Positions 34,666 through 42,877 of a DNA stretch of 64,000 nucleotides are shown here, in pieces. Both the position numbers and the translations under genes were made by a program. Every line of letters starts with the position of its first letter. Position 1 is the first letter of the stretch. Origin of the DNA: Streptomyces tubercidicus (lineage in GTDB: Bacteria > Actinomycetota > Actinomycetes > Streptomycetales > Streptomycetaceae); NCBI RefSeq assembly GCF_027497495.1, contig NZ_CP114205.1, positions 6,820,001 to 6,884,000 on the forward strand, given 5' to 3'. The notes beneath the pieces were generated by a model. The model was not told where the DNA came from, searched no databases, and saw only the letters and a program-made list of their open reading frames with translations.

Positions 34666-35758
34666 GCATGTGCACCCCGAAGGTGGCCTCGATGACCTCA
34701 CGGCAGCGTTCACTGCCGTCGAGGGTGAGGTGGCCGTACCGGTCCACCGTGATCTTGATGGAGCTGTGGCCCATCCACCGCGAGACCTCGTGGATGGGCA
34801 CGCCGTTGCTCAGGGTCACGGTGGCCCATTTGTGCCGCAGGTCGTGCGGGTTGTAGCCGGGAAGCCCGAGGCGTTTCAGAGCCCGGTCCCAGGACTTACG
34901 GAAAAGGTCGGGGTAGATCATGCCTCCGGCCTGATTCCGAATGGGCAGCCGTTCGGCAAGCGGCTCCAGGGTGGAGGGCGCCGGTATGTCGCGCCATTCG
35001 CCCTCTTTCCGATGCTTCAAGGGAGCGTAGAGGGCTACGTACTTACCTGAGGAATTCTTGATACGCACAACCTGCCGCCGACAACGCAACGTGCCGTCGA
35101 AGATGTCCTCTGGAAAGACTCCCAGCGACTCTCCGATACGCAATCCGCAGCACGCCATGAGCCACACAGCAGGCTCCAGGCGTGGACCAATCTCTTTGGC
35201 CAAGGCTGAGATCTCATCGAAGCTGGGAAGCGCCCTCTCATCCACTTGCATGATGGGGTTGGCAGGCTTCTCAGCCTGCTTGGCCGGATTCTCACGGATC
35301 CTCTTGTGGCGAACTGCGTGAGAGAGTATCCCTGACAGAGCAATGCGGCGGGAATCTATCGTGTTGGGCATCGCGCCCTGCCGGCGCCAGAGCGCGTACA
35401 GTTCCTCCACGTCGGCCGCAGTGACCTGGGAGATGGTCTTCTTCCCCAGCTGCGGGAGGACGTGAAGCCGCATGATGCGCTCGTAGGACTCCTCCGTGCC
35501 GGCCGCCATGGGCTTCAGAGCGAGCCAGTCGGCCGCATAGCGCCGCACCGACACCTTGCCGGCAGAAGGATCGACGTAGCTGTTCTCCCGCTTGTCGTTC
35601 TCCATCTTGGTGGCGAAATCCACCGCGTCCTTTTTGCGGTCGAACGATTTCTCACGCTGCCGAGCGCTACGCCCACCGGGCTCCCGGTACCGTACGAGCC
35701 ATCGCTTACCGGGCGCCCCAACGCCTTTGTCTACTACCGTCGCCAAATCTCGCGCCAA
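34613..35758 (-). CDS. Tyrosine site-specific integrase
   Basis: A 381-residue recombinase of an integrative element or prophage. It has an N-terminal arm-binding region, a SAM-like core-binding domain (KISQVTAADVEELYALWRRQ region), and a catalytic domain with CCGLRIGESLG (Arg), HDLRHKWAT (His-x-x-Arg), GHSSIKIT and the nucleophile VDRYGHL. The only start in frame is a TTG at 35758 preceded by GGACGGA; a stop lies five codons upstream. No excisionase or replication gene is next to it, so the element is reduced. The gene ends inside the peptidase gene. Confidence 0.9.
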   Translation of the reverse strand: MARDLATVVDKGVGAPGKRWLVRYREPGGRSARQREKSFDRKKDAVDFATKMENDKRENSYVDPSAGKVSVRRYAADWLALKPMAAGTEESYERIMRLHVLPQLGKKTISQVTAADVEELYALWRRQGAMPNTIDSRRIALSGILSHAVRHKRIRENPAKQAEKPANPIMQVDERALPSFDEISALAKEIGPRLEPAVWLMACCGLRIGESLGVFPEDIFDGTLRCRRQVVRIKNSSGKYVALYAPLKHRKEGEWRDIPAPSTLEPLAERLPIRNQAGGMIYPDLFRKSWDRALKRLGLPGYNPHDLRHKWATVTLSNGVPIHEVSRWMGHSSIKITVDRYGHLTLDGSERCREVIEATFGVHMLSGFPAPRELGAELVLA

Positions 35759-36530
35759 TCCGTCCGAGCGTCACCGACGGGTCTTCCCGCCAGGGTGTGT
35801 TGTTGTAGCTCGGAATTCCGGCCGCGCCAAATGAGGGCTCGGGTTGATGATTTGGCTACGCGGCAACTTGGAGGAGGGCTCTGAGTTGCGTCGTTGACGA
35901 TGGGGCGCAGAAGCGTGCCGTCGAAGCGTTCTGCAGCGTCGATGCGCCGCAGGGTTGGGGCGGCGGTGGTTGAGGGAACGGGTATTACACGGAAAGGAGT
36001 GCAATGATCACGGGGTGTCACAGGTAAACACGCAGAGAGAAGTTTGCGGTCGGCGCGAGCATTGCTCGGCTTCCCATGTCCGGCCCGGTCAACTGACGTC
36101 GTGGCTGGGACTCCTCGCGAGAGGCCCTGGGTATGCTGCAGACGTCAGAGGTCGAGCTGTACCCGGCGTACAGGCCGACTCGTCCGCCCCTACCTGGGAC
36201 TTCACCTAGGAAAAGGCCTCTGACCTGCATCGGAGGCCCTTTCCGGCCTTTCAAGTGCTTGCCCCCTTACGCGGCCGAATGTCCCTTGCAAATCCCTCTG
36301 ACAGACCTGAAAGTCCCTGCAAAGTCCCAGAGGCCGGCGGTCATCTGAGGCGTCTGAGCAGCCGCTCCATGGGGATACCCACGCTGATGATGTAGTTGCG
36401 TGCCGCCCAAGGGGCTGCCCCGCTGGGAGCGGGGTGGTAGGCCTGTCGGCGCGATCTCCGCTGCGCGGAGTGGCCAGCACGAATCAGTCCGCGAAATCGA
36501 CCGCTTAGACCATGTAGGGCATGGTCTAAG
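35759..36530. other. Non-coding debris behind the integrase
   Basis: About 770 bases with no intact gene and lower coding bias than the flanks. Two near-direct repeats, AATGTCCCTTGCAAATCCC near 36278 and AAAGTCCCTGCAAAGTCCC near 36311, and an inverted pair AAAGGCCTC/GAGGCCCTTT near 36214-36242 could be integrase arm-binding sites or remnants of an attachment region. No core att duplication was found by eye. Confidence 0.4.
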
Positions 36531-36531
36531 C
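36503..36531. repeat. Perfect 12-base inverted repeat at a gene-fragment boundary
   Basis: GCTTAGACCATG and CATGGTCTAAGC are separated by TAGGG. The sequence marks the point where protein-like coding begins, so it may be a junction or recombination site rather than a terminator. Confidence 0.55.
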
Positions 36532-36533
36532 CG

Positions 36534-36968
36534 CTCAAGACTTCCAGCGATCTCTACTACCCGGAAGACCGGCCCGAGGGGCATCCGTGGTTCCTGTTCA
36601 CCGAGCCCCGCAACTACGGCAAGAAGCGCCACGGACAGTGGAAGACCCGCTGGCGCGCCGACCCGGGCAAGGCGTCAAAGAACGCTGACGAGCGCAAGGA
36701 GAACGAACTCAACTCCCCCTGGTACAGCATGACCACTCGCGAAATTACTCCGATGTACACGCGCGACGGGTACGAGCGCGAGGCCCTCGCCGTCGCCGCA
36801 GCCCGACTCAGCCACCAGGCGCTCTCGTGGTCCGATCGAACCCGTTACCCCGCGCCACTTCACGCCGCACTCCAAATGGACCTCGGCCACCCGCAGTTCC
36901 GCCGCTCCGAACCCAAGGACGCCGAGAGCCTCGAGATCCTCAGGGAAGCACGCGGAGGCGACGCATAA
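36534..36968 (+). pseudogene. C-terminal fragment resembling a pPIWI_RE/RNase H-domain protein
   Basis: An open frame without a proper start encodes a protein-like stretch from DLYYPEDRPEGHPWFLFTEP through LNSPWYSMTTREITPM to the end LSHQALSWSDRTRYPAPLHA and a TGA at 36968. The last segment resembles the C-terminus of the pPIWI_RE (Argonaute-like, REase-linked) proteins of actinobacteria. This is recalled similarity, not a search. The N-terminal bulk is missing, cut at about 36530 beside the inverted repeat. A strong terminator follows. Confidence 0.45.
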
Positions 36969-37023
36969 GCCGCCGTCCTCCCAGCCGTTGAGGGCACGAT
37001 CACGGACGATCGCGCCGAGATGA

Positions 37024-37071
37024 GAAGTGGGGCCAGCGGCCGGGAGGTATCCCGGCCGCTGGCCCCACTTC
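37024..37071. terminator. Very strong 22-base-stem hairpin
   Basis: The arms 37024-37045 and 37050-37071 are perfectly complementary over 22 bases with a GGTA loop (arm begins GAAGTGGGGCCAGCGGCC). It lies 55 bases past the stop of the fragment and faces the minus-strand Nudix gene, so it can act on both strands. Confidence 0.8.
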
Positions 37072-37097
37072 GAGTCCGCCGACAGCGGGAGTCAAAC

Positions 37098-37253
37098 TGC
37101 ACGCTGCACCTTGCCGAGGGCCCCCTTCAGTTGCGTATCGACAAGGCTGGGGGCTCCCGAGACGACGACCAAGACGTCACCGACACGGATAGCCGTCTGC
37201 TTGACAACACTGCGCTGCCCGCCGGACGAGACGCCGAAGAACTCTGGGGCGAC
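37098..37253 (-). other. Coding-like tail in frame after the Nudix stop
   Basis: Directly after the Nudix stop the same frame stays open and reads protein-like (VAPEFFGVSSGGQRSVVKQT, then AIRVGDVLVVVSGAPSLVDT and QLKGALGKVQRAV) to a TGA near 37098. There is no usual start codon. It may be the C-terminus of another degraded gene or chance. Confidence 0.25.
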
Positions 37254-37667
37254 TCAGGACGGCATGGCACCGTCGAGGTACTCCCGCACCGGCTCGAACA
37301 GTCCGTAGGGCACGTACTCCGGGATGTCACCGTGGGCGACCCAAGCAAGGTCGGCCAGTTCTTCGGTGTCCGCTACATGAGCTGTGCCGCCCAGCATCTG
37401 GCAGGCGGTGTACGACATCAGGCGGCCCGTCTTCGGGTGGACGCGCTCGCCGAGCAGCTTGACCGCCATCACGGTCAGCCCTGTCTCCTCCTGGGTCTCC
37501 CGTACGGCGGCGTCCTCGCGTTCCTCGCCGGGCTCGACCTCTCCGGCCGGAAACTGCCAGGAGAGCTGGCCCTCGCTCACGCGGCGGCGGACCATGAGCA
37601 CACGGCCTTCGTGAACGACAATGGCGGCGGCGATACCCGACCGCCCGTCCCTGTTTTGCTGCGTCAC
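37254..37667 (-). CDS. Nudix hydrolase
   Basis: A 137-residue nucleoside-diphosphate hydrolase. The Nudix box is complete: GEVEPGEEREDAAVRETQEE followed by TGLTV, with the metal-binding Glu residues in place. SWQFPAGEVEPGE precedes it, as in MutT-type members. The substrate cannot be predicted. Its ATG overlaps the stop of an upstream truncated Nudix frame. It lies downstream of the toxin-immunity genes but is separated from them by a hairpin. Confidence 0.85.
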   Translation of the reverse strand: MTQQNRDGRSGIAAAIVVHEGRVLMVRRRVSEGQLSWQFPAGEVEPGEEREDAAVRETQEETGLTVMAVKLLGERVHPKTGRLMSYTACQMLGGTAHVADTEELADLAWVAHGDIPEYVPYGLFEPVREYLDGAMPS

Positions 37668-37987
37668 GTCAGTTCCTCCAGGACGGCCAGGACGGCCAGG
37701 ACGGGGGGAAGATCGTATCGACGGAGATGAAGCGGGTCACCGCGTTTCTGGGGACCCCACATCGCGTCGATGTTGTCGGCCGCGCCGCTGTTGGTGGCCT
37801 CGCCGGCCAGGTACTCACAGAGGAAGTACTCGCACAGCACGCCGGTCGCAGGGTGCAGGCGGTTCCCGAGGTGCTTCCGTACTGCGCAGTGGACCCCAGT
37901 CTCGTCCAACGTCTCGCGCACCGTGGTGGTCTCTGCCTTGCCTCCTGGCTTAAGCGCATCAGCATGGCCATCGAACTTCCTGTTTCA
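37664..37987 (-). pseudogene. Truncated second Nudix gene
   Basis: The frame reads KFDGHADALKPGGKAETTTV then RETLDETGVHC and LGNRLHPATGVLCEYFLCEY, a Nudix fold. The N-terminal strand region is missing (a stop lies just upstream), the only start codon is a GTG inside the Nudix box, and the box is short: three residues between the first Gly and Glu instead of five, with Asp in place of one Glu. Its stop overlaps the ATG of the intact Nudix gene. Confidence 0.55.
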
Positions 37988-37992
37988 GCCCG

Positions 37993-38017
37993 GTGAGCCC
38001 CCCGAAATGGGGCTCAC
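37993..38017 (-). terminator. Hairpin downstream of the immunity gene
   Basis: GTGAGCCCC and GGGGCTCAC pair perfectly around a 7-base loop, about 97 bases past the pentapeptide-repeat gene stop on the same strand. It would end the type VII locus transcript. Confidence 0.6.
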
Positions 38018-38113
38018 TGAACTTGCCCTGGGTGTAGTGCCGAGTGCGGAGGACTGTGGCGAGCGCTCTGTGGATCTCCTGCATTGCCCTGTCGTGAACT
38101 CCGGGGCGTGGCC

Positions 38114-38761
38114 CTACTGCGGTGTGCGGTACGGAGGAAGTACCCGTACCTGCCCACCCCGCTCAGCGATCCATGCTTCGAGTTCGGTGCCGGCCAGTTC
38201 TCGGGACGATTCGCCACTGAAGACGGTGACCGGCCCGAATACGGTGCCTGTCAAGCCACGCATCACCGTGGAGTTGTCGGCCTTGATCTCGAAGATGTTC
38301 TCGTCGAGGACGGCATCCGTCAGGTCTGCCCCCCTCATGTCGGTGTCGATCAGCGACGCACCGAGGAACCTCGTTGTGCGGAAGCTCGCTCCCGACGCAT
38401 CGGTACCGTACAGCGAAGCCCCGACCATGTCCGTCCCGTTGAGCCGCGCCGTTCGGAGCACGGCCTCGTCCAGGTTCGCCTTGACGAGATCCGCCCCGGT
38501 CAGATCCGCCCCGGTCAGATCCGCCGACTGAAGGTCGGCCCGGTAGAAGGACGCGCCGACAAGTCGCACGCCCACGAGAACCGCATCGGTGAACCACGCG
38601 TTCGAGAAGTCCCCACCCGAGAGGTCGGCGCCCCGGAAGTCGCGCTCCATGCCATTGAGGTTATATTCCTCCGAGGCGAGCCATTCCTGCAGTTGCCGCG
38701 TGGCTTCCGGATCGGCCGGGAGCGCAGTCGGCTTCCAGTTCTTACGGGTACCAGATGACAC
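38114..38761 (-). CDS. Pentapeptide-repeat protein, likely immunity protein for the adjacent toxin
   Basis: A 215-residue protein. From about residue 45 to 160 it consists of A(D/N)LxX pentapeptide repeats (FRGADLSGGDFSNAWF, SADLTGADLTGADLVKANLD), which fold as a square right-handed beta-helix. The GTG start at 38761 lies inside the toxin gene's last codons (20-base overlap) behind GGGGAG; an ATG 30 bases further upstream has no such site. Tight overlap at the 3' end of a polymorphic toxin gene is the classic immunity position. Pentapeptide proteins such as Qnr and MfpA mimic DNA, so blocking a DNase is a reasonable inference. Confidence 0.7.
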   Translation of the reverse strand: MSSGTRKNWKPTALPADPEATRQLQEWLASEEYNLNGMERDFRGADLSGGDFSNAWFTDAVLVGVRLVGASFYRADLQSADLTGADLTGADLVKANLDEAVLRTARLNGTDMVGASLYGTDASGASFRTTRFLGASLIDTDMRGADLTDAVLDENIFEIKADNSTVMRGLTGTVFGPVTVFSGESSRELAGTELEAWIAERGGQVRVLPPYRTPQ

Positions 38762-41387
38762 GATCTCCCCAACCACGGCTTTCGACGACATCCTTGATGC
38801 TGTCGATTGCCGCTTGATTTGCGTTCCGAACGTCGATAATAACTATACGTCCACGTTTTTCGATCTGCTTCGCCAGCTGCTTGTTGACCCAAGCCTCGTT
38901 ATTGGCCGGGTCGTACGCACCCTTGAACGGCTGAGACTTGTCACGCACGTTGTTGAAGGGGGGATAGTCGGAGTGGACGCCCTTGATGTCATAGTACTCG
39001 CCGGTGGATTCGGAATAGAATTCACCCTTGTCGGCCAGCTCCGGGCGACGGATATCCGCCGGGAGGCGGCCACTCTCCCGTAGATCGAGGCCGACTCGAG
39101 CCTCATCCATCGATTTGTCGTCGATCTGATTCTTGTGATCAGGATCATGCTTCAGGTGATCGAATTCCTCTGGAGCCCGATTTTCGACTTCATCGAGGTG
39201 GCCCCAGTGCGCCGCTCTTTCCTCCGCCGTCAACGCCGGAATCGGCTCGTTCGCACGCTCGCCGGGCTCGCCGACTCGGTCGGACCAGTCGGAGGGGGCG
39301 TGGCTGCCGCCGTCCGGCCCGTCCCCAGAGCTACCTTCGGTACCCCGGCCGTCGTGGTCACCACCGCTTGCTCCGTCGTGTGCAGGCGCGTCAGGTTCGC
39401 TCCCAGGGTTGTCGGTTGATGGGCCGTGGTGTCCGCCTGTGCTGTGCCCGTCGCCGTGACCGCCGCCGGAGGAGCCATCGCCGTGCCCGCCGGTCGACGG
39501 ACCATCGTGCCCGCCGGCACCGGGGCCGCCGCCGTGCCGGCCGGTGGAAGGCTCGTGGTGGGCGGAGGGGCCGTCGCCCTGGTGCGGGATGGACGGGCCG
39601 TCGCTGACGCCGTGGCCACCGTTGCCCGTGCTGCTTGTTTCGTTGGTGTGGCGAGCGCCGCTCGTGGAGTTGTCCAGCCCGCCGGTGACCGGAGTGTGAG
39701 AGGTCCCGTCACCGCCCGGGGAGTGGCTGTTGGTGGGCATGCTGTCGGCCCTGCCGCCTGGGGTGTTACCGTCGCCGGCGCGGCCCATGGGGGTGTTGTC
39801 GCGCGGGCCAGTGGCGCCGTGGCCTGCGTTGTCGCTGGCACGGGTCGCGTCGGGTATACCCGAGCCGACGCGTGTGATGTCGTCGCCCCGTCCGCCGACG
39901 CCGGCCGGGACCCGCTGCTCCTGGCGGGCAGGGGTCTCGGTCCGTGGACTGTCCGCGCTCGCCTTCGGGTTGGGGACATTCTCCTTCTTGGCCTCGTCGC
40001 CCTTCTGGAGGAGGCTCCCGTCCTCCCTGTACAGGGAGCCATCGGTGCCCATGTACTTCCCCGGGCCGTCGAGTGGGCTCTTCACCGTGCCCGGCGGGAG
40101 GGTGACCGTGTCTTCGGGCAGCTTGATTCTGCCGCCCGGGAGCCTGGTCGCCCCCTCCGGAACGGCGGCGCCTTTGGGGAGCTGGATCGTGCCGTCCGGC
40201 AGCTTTTGGGACCCTTCGGGCAGGCTGTAGGCGCCGTCGGAGATATTCGGGGTCGCGAGGTGGCCGGCGTCCTTGAGGCCGGCCATGACGCCGCGGAGCT
40301 TCGTCAGGCCGACGCCTGCGCCCTTGGCGACGTAGGTCATCGGGTCGATGGCCTGGGCCACCTTGCTGCCGATGGAGATGGCCTTGGCCGCCGTGGCGGC
40401 CTTGCCCGCGCCCGCCACGGCGCTGCCGCCGCCCCGGGTGATGACGGCGCTCAGGATGTTGAAGGTGACAGCGCCTGCGGCCCGGGAGTTGTTCGATCCC
40501 CACTGGTCCCAGGCGACGAACGCTTTGCCGGTCTCGGTCATCGCGGTACGCGATTCCCGCAGCCAGGAGGGGAGCATGTCGTCCGGCAGCATCCAGTAGG
40601 CGTGGCCCACGAAGGGCAGGGTGGTGATCGTGATGCCGGTGGAGAGCTTGGCCAGACCGAGCCATGCCTCGCCGGCGGCGTCTCCTCCGTACCCGCCGAA
40701 CAGGGTTTTCAGCGCCTCGACGCCGGCTCCTGCGCCGTCGACGACGAAGCCCTTGCCGAATTCCCAGGCGTGCTCCCACACCTGCCACCCGGGAATGGAT
40801 TCCTCGACCGCGTCTCCCCAGGGCAGGCTCTTGGCCTGCTTGAGGTCTTCGGCGTTGTAGCCGTACCCCGTCTTGTGGGTGGCGTCGATGACGTGGAGTG
40901 CCTTGCCGTTGACGAGGCCGACGATCTTGGCGTGGCAGTTGCGTTCGGCTTCCTGGAACGCGGTCCAGACTTCGGCGATCTTGTTGCGGCGGGTCAGGTT
41001 CTCGTCGGTCAGGTCGCCGTCTTCGCTCCAGTCGTCTTCGGCGGCCTCGTTGGATTGGAAGTCGGCGGCTTCTTTCTTGAGCTGCTTGAACTTCGCGATC
41101 AGCGGGGTGATCTCGCGGGCGTAGGTGCCCAGCGCCTTGGTGATGACGCGCATGTCCTCGCCGAGGTCATGCGCCGTGTCCTCTACCGGTTTGGTGACGC
41201 CGAACAGCTGCTCCGCCTCGGGTGCCTTGTAGAAGGCGGCCAGGCCGCCGAAGGACTTGTGGACGTCCGAGCCGGCCCTTTCGAGCGTGGAGCCGCCGCG
41301 GGAGAGCGCCTTGATCTTGGTTTCGAGAACGTCCAGGTCACCGGTGAAGACCGGTACATCGGCCGGGTCGACCGGTCCGCCGCTCAC
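38742..41387 (-). CDS. Type VII-secreted polymorphic toxin with nuclease-like C-terminus
   Basis: An 881-residue effector. Residues 1-110 are a WXG100/LXG-like helical export domain; 235-375 are hydrophobic and Gly/Ala-rich; 388-437 are LPxG-type repeats (LPEGSQKLPDGTIQLPKG); 500-700 are a Gly/His/Ser/Pro low-complexity linker. The C-terminal 130 residues form a compact toxin module: KSMDEARVGLDLRESGRLP, then STGEYYDIKGV (Asp800-x-Lys802), then GRIVIIDVRNA. The D-x-K motif after a strand suggests a PD-(D/E)xK nuclease such as CdiA-type tRNA/DNA nucleases. It overlaps DUF6507 upstream by 4 bases and the immunity gene downstream. Confidence 0.78.
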   Translation of the reverse strand: MSGGPVDPADVPVFTGDLDVLETKIKALSRGGSTLERAGSDVHKSFGGLAAFYKAPEAEQLFGVTKPVEDTAHDLGEDMRVITKALGTYAREITPLIAKFKQLKKEAADFQSNEAAEDDWSEDGDLTDENLTRRNKIAEVWTAFQEAERNCHAKIVGLVNGKALHVIDATHKTGYGYNAEDLKQAKSLPWGDAVEESIPGWQVWEHAWEFGKGFVVDGAGAGVEALKTLFGGYGGDAAGEAWLGLAKLSTGITITTLPFVGHAYWMLPDDMLPSWLRESRTAMTETGKAFVAWDQWGSNNSRAAGAVTFNILSAVITRGGGSAVAGAGKAATAAKAISIGSKVAQAIDPMTYVAKGAGVGLTKLRGVMAGLKDAGHLATPNISDGAYSLPEGSQKLPDGTIQLPKGAAVPEGATRLPGGRIKLPEDTVTLPPGTVKSPLDGPGKYMGTDGSLYREDGSLLQKGDEAKKENVPNPKASADSPRTETPARQEQRVPAGVGGRGDDITRVGSGIPDATRASDNAGHGATGPRDNTPMGRAGDGNTPGGRADSMPTNSHSPGGDGTSHTPVTGGLDNSTSGARHTNETSSTGNGGHGVSDGPSIPHQGDGPSAHHEPSTGRHGGGPGAGGHDGPSTGGHGDGSSGGGHGDGHSTGGHHGPSTDNPGSEPDAPAHDGASGGDHDGRGTEGSSGDGPDGGSHAPSDWSDRVGEPGERANEPIPALTAEERAAHWGHLDEVENRAPEEFDHLKHDPDHKNQIDDKSMDEARVGLDLRESGRLPADIRRPELADKGEFYSESTGEYYDIKGVHSDYPPFNNVRDKSQPFKGAYDPANNEAWVNKQLAKQIEKRGRIVIIDVRNANQAAIDSIKDVVESRGWGDRVIWYP

Positions 41388-41839
41388 TTCTTCTTCCCCC
41401 CGAAGTCCTTGAGAGCCTCCAGCCGCACGGCGTGGGCGGCGCTTTGGGCGTTCTTGGCCGCTTCCAGGTCGCCCTGGACGTATTCATTGGTGGCTTTGGC
41501 GGCGCCCCAGACGGCGGCCTGGCAACGGTCGGCCATCGCCTTCATGCCCTTCTTGCGGCCGTTCACGTACTCGACCAGCGCAGCGGCGACCGGGCCCGTG
41601 GCCGTCTTCGGCAACAGGTCCGGGGCCACCGGTCTCACCGGCTTGTACCCCGATGCCGACATCAGCCCGTTCGGTGACGTGGTGGCTTGCGTTCCCGGCA
41701 CGGCGGTACCGGCCGCCTGGGCTGCCTCCTGGATGTCGGCGAGCAGTGTGTTGAGGGCCGTGCCGAGGTCTTCGGCGTGCGTGCCGACGACCTTCAACTG
41801 GCCCTGCACTCCCTGCGGTTGAATGTCCCATGACGCCAT
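41384..41839 (-). CDS. DUF6507-family WXG100-like protein
   Basis: A 151-residue helical protein resembling the DUF6507 group found beside actinobacterial type VII effectors (WDIQPQGVQGQLKVVGTHAE; later VNGRKKGMKAMADRCQAAVW). It probably pairs with the toxin's N-terminal domain as an export partner. Its stop overlaps the toxin start by 4 bases, so both are translated together. Confidence 0.65.
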   Translation of the reverse strand: MASWDIQPQGVQGQLKVVGTHAEDLGTALNTLLADIQEAAQAAGTAVPGTQATTSPNGLMSASGYKPVRPVAPDLLPKTATGPVAAALVEYVNGRKKGMKAMADRCQAAVWGAAKATNEYVQGDLEAAKNAQSAAHAVRLEALKDFGGKKK

Positions 41840-41974
41840 GAATGCCCCCCGTATTCCTCATCTCTTGCACCCACGCACCACGACCCGCGCGACACCGCCG
41901 CCCCCACGGAGGCCAACAACCCATCAGCGCAGCGCAAAAATGGTGTTTCTGTCTGCTGGTGCGCTGGGGTTGGT

Positions 41975-42286
41975 TCAGCCGATGTTGTCGACTGCGGCCT
42001 TTGCGCGTGCGAGTGTCTGGTGCGCGGTGGAGTCGTTCTTCTCCAGCGTCGTCTTCAGCAGCTGGATGATGCTCCGGACCTCCTGCGAGGCACGGTTCCA
42101 GCGCTGCTCCTTGCTGTGGTACTCCTCGGCGACACCATCCGCCGCGAAGTCCGCCATCGCCGCCTTGACCTGCGCATCACGCGTCGCGATCACCTGCTCC
42201 AGACGGCCGATCACCGCCTGGATGTTGCCCTGCGCCTCCGCCGATGCACCCGAGTCGTACGAACGACGGTCCATGCCAGCAGGCAT
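41975..42286 (-). CDS. ESAT-6/WXG100-like secreted protein
   Basis: A 103-residue helical hairpin protein of EsxB size. It lacks a strict WxG, but the pattern VAEEYHSKEQRWNRASQEVR in the turn and second helix fits the family. The ATG at 42286 (MPAGMDRRSY) follows AGGGGGAG. It forms a pair with the next upstream ESAT-6-like gene (50-base gap), as EsxA and EsxB do. It is probably exported as a heterodimer by EccC. Confidence 0.72.
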   Translation of the reverse strand: MPAGMDRRSYDSGASAEAQGNIQAVIGRLEQVIATRDAQVKAAMADFAADGVAEEYHSKEQRWNRASQEVRSIIQLLKTTLEKNDSTAHQTLARAKAAVDNIG

Positions 42287-42335
42287 CACAATCACTCCCC
42301 CTAAAGATCTGAGTACTTCCGCGGCAAGCGGGCTG

Positions 42336-42668
42336 TCAGCGGCCTGAGAAGCGGGCCGCGTCGAAGTTCGCCGCCGCCATCTGCGTCCGGGCGTTGTCGG
42401 CCTGCTCCTGCACGCCCGAGCCGAATGCCGACTCCATCCCCGACTGGCCGCCCACAATCGCGGACAGCGCGCTGTTCAGCGACGCCGTGATCTCGTCCGC
42501 GTTCGCCTTGAACGAGTCGAACGCCGCTTTGCCCGCGCCGTTGAACTTGCCCTCCAACGGCTGCGCTGCCTGGACGAGCTGGTGGATCAACGTCCCCAGT
42601 TCCGTGCTCGATCCCTGCGACTTCGACCTCAGGGTCGAGAGCGTCTGCGCTCCCATGTCGAACTTCAT
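42336..42668 (-). CDS. ESAT-6/WXG100-like secreted protein (partner)
   Basis: A 110-residue helical hairpin (MKFDMGAQTLSTLRSKSQGS; turn PLEGKFNGAGKAAFDSFKAN, where Phe replaces the usual Trp). The ATG at 42668 follows AGGGGGAG. It precedes the other ESAT-6-like gene on the same strand, and together they should be the small substrates of the locus. Confidence 0.72.
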   Translation of the reverse strand: MKFDMGAQTLSTLRSKSQGSSTELGTLIHQLVQAAQPLEGKFNGAGKAAFDSFKANADEITASLNSALSAIVGGQSGMESAFGSGVQEQADNARTQMAAANFDAARFSGR

Positions 42669-42877
42669 CGGGCTCCCCCTGCCGGACTTGACGATCGTAT
42701 GTACGGTCATGCCTATCAACCGGGACATGACCGGTGCAATTCACAATCCCGATGCTATGACGAGGGTGTGACAATGGCTCAAACGCGCCAGAAGCCACCC
42801 CCGCCACTTGCGGCGATGTGCCGGGCGTGGGGACGCATACACCCATCCACGGTGCCGCACCGATCGACCAGGTGCTC

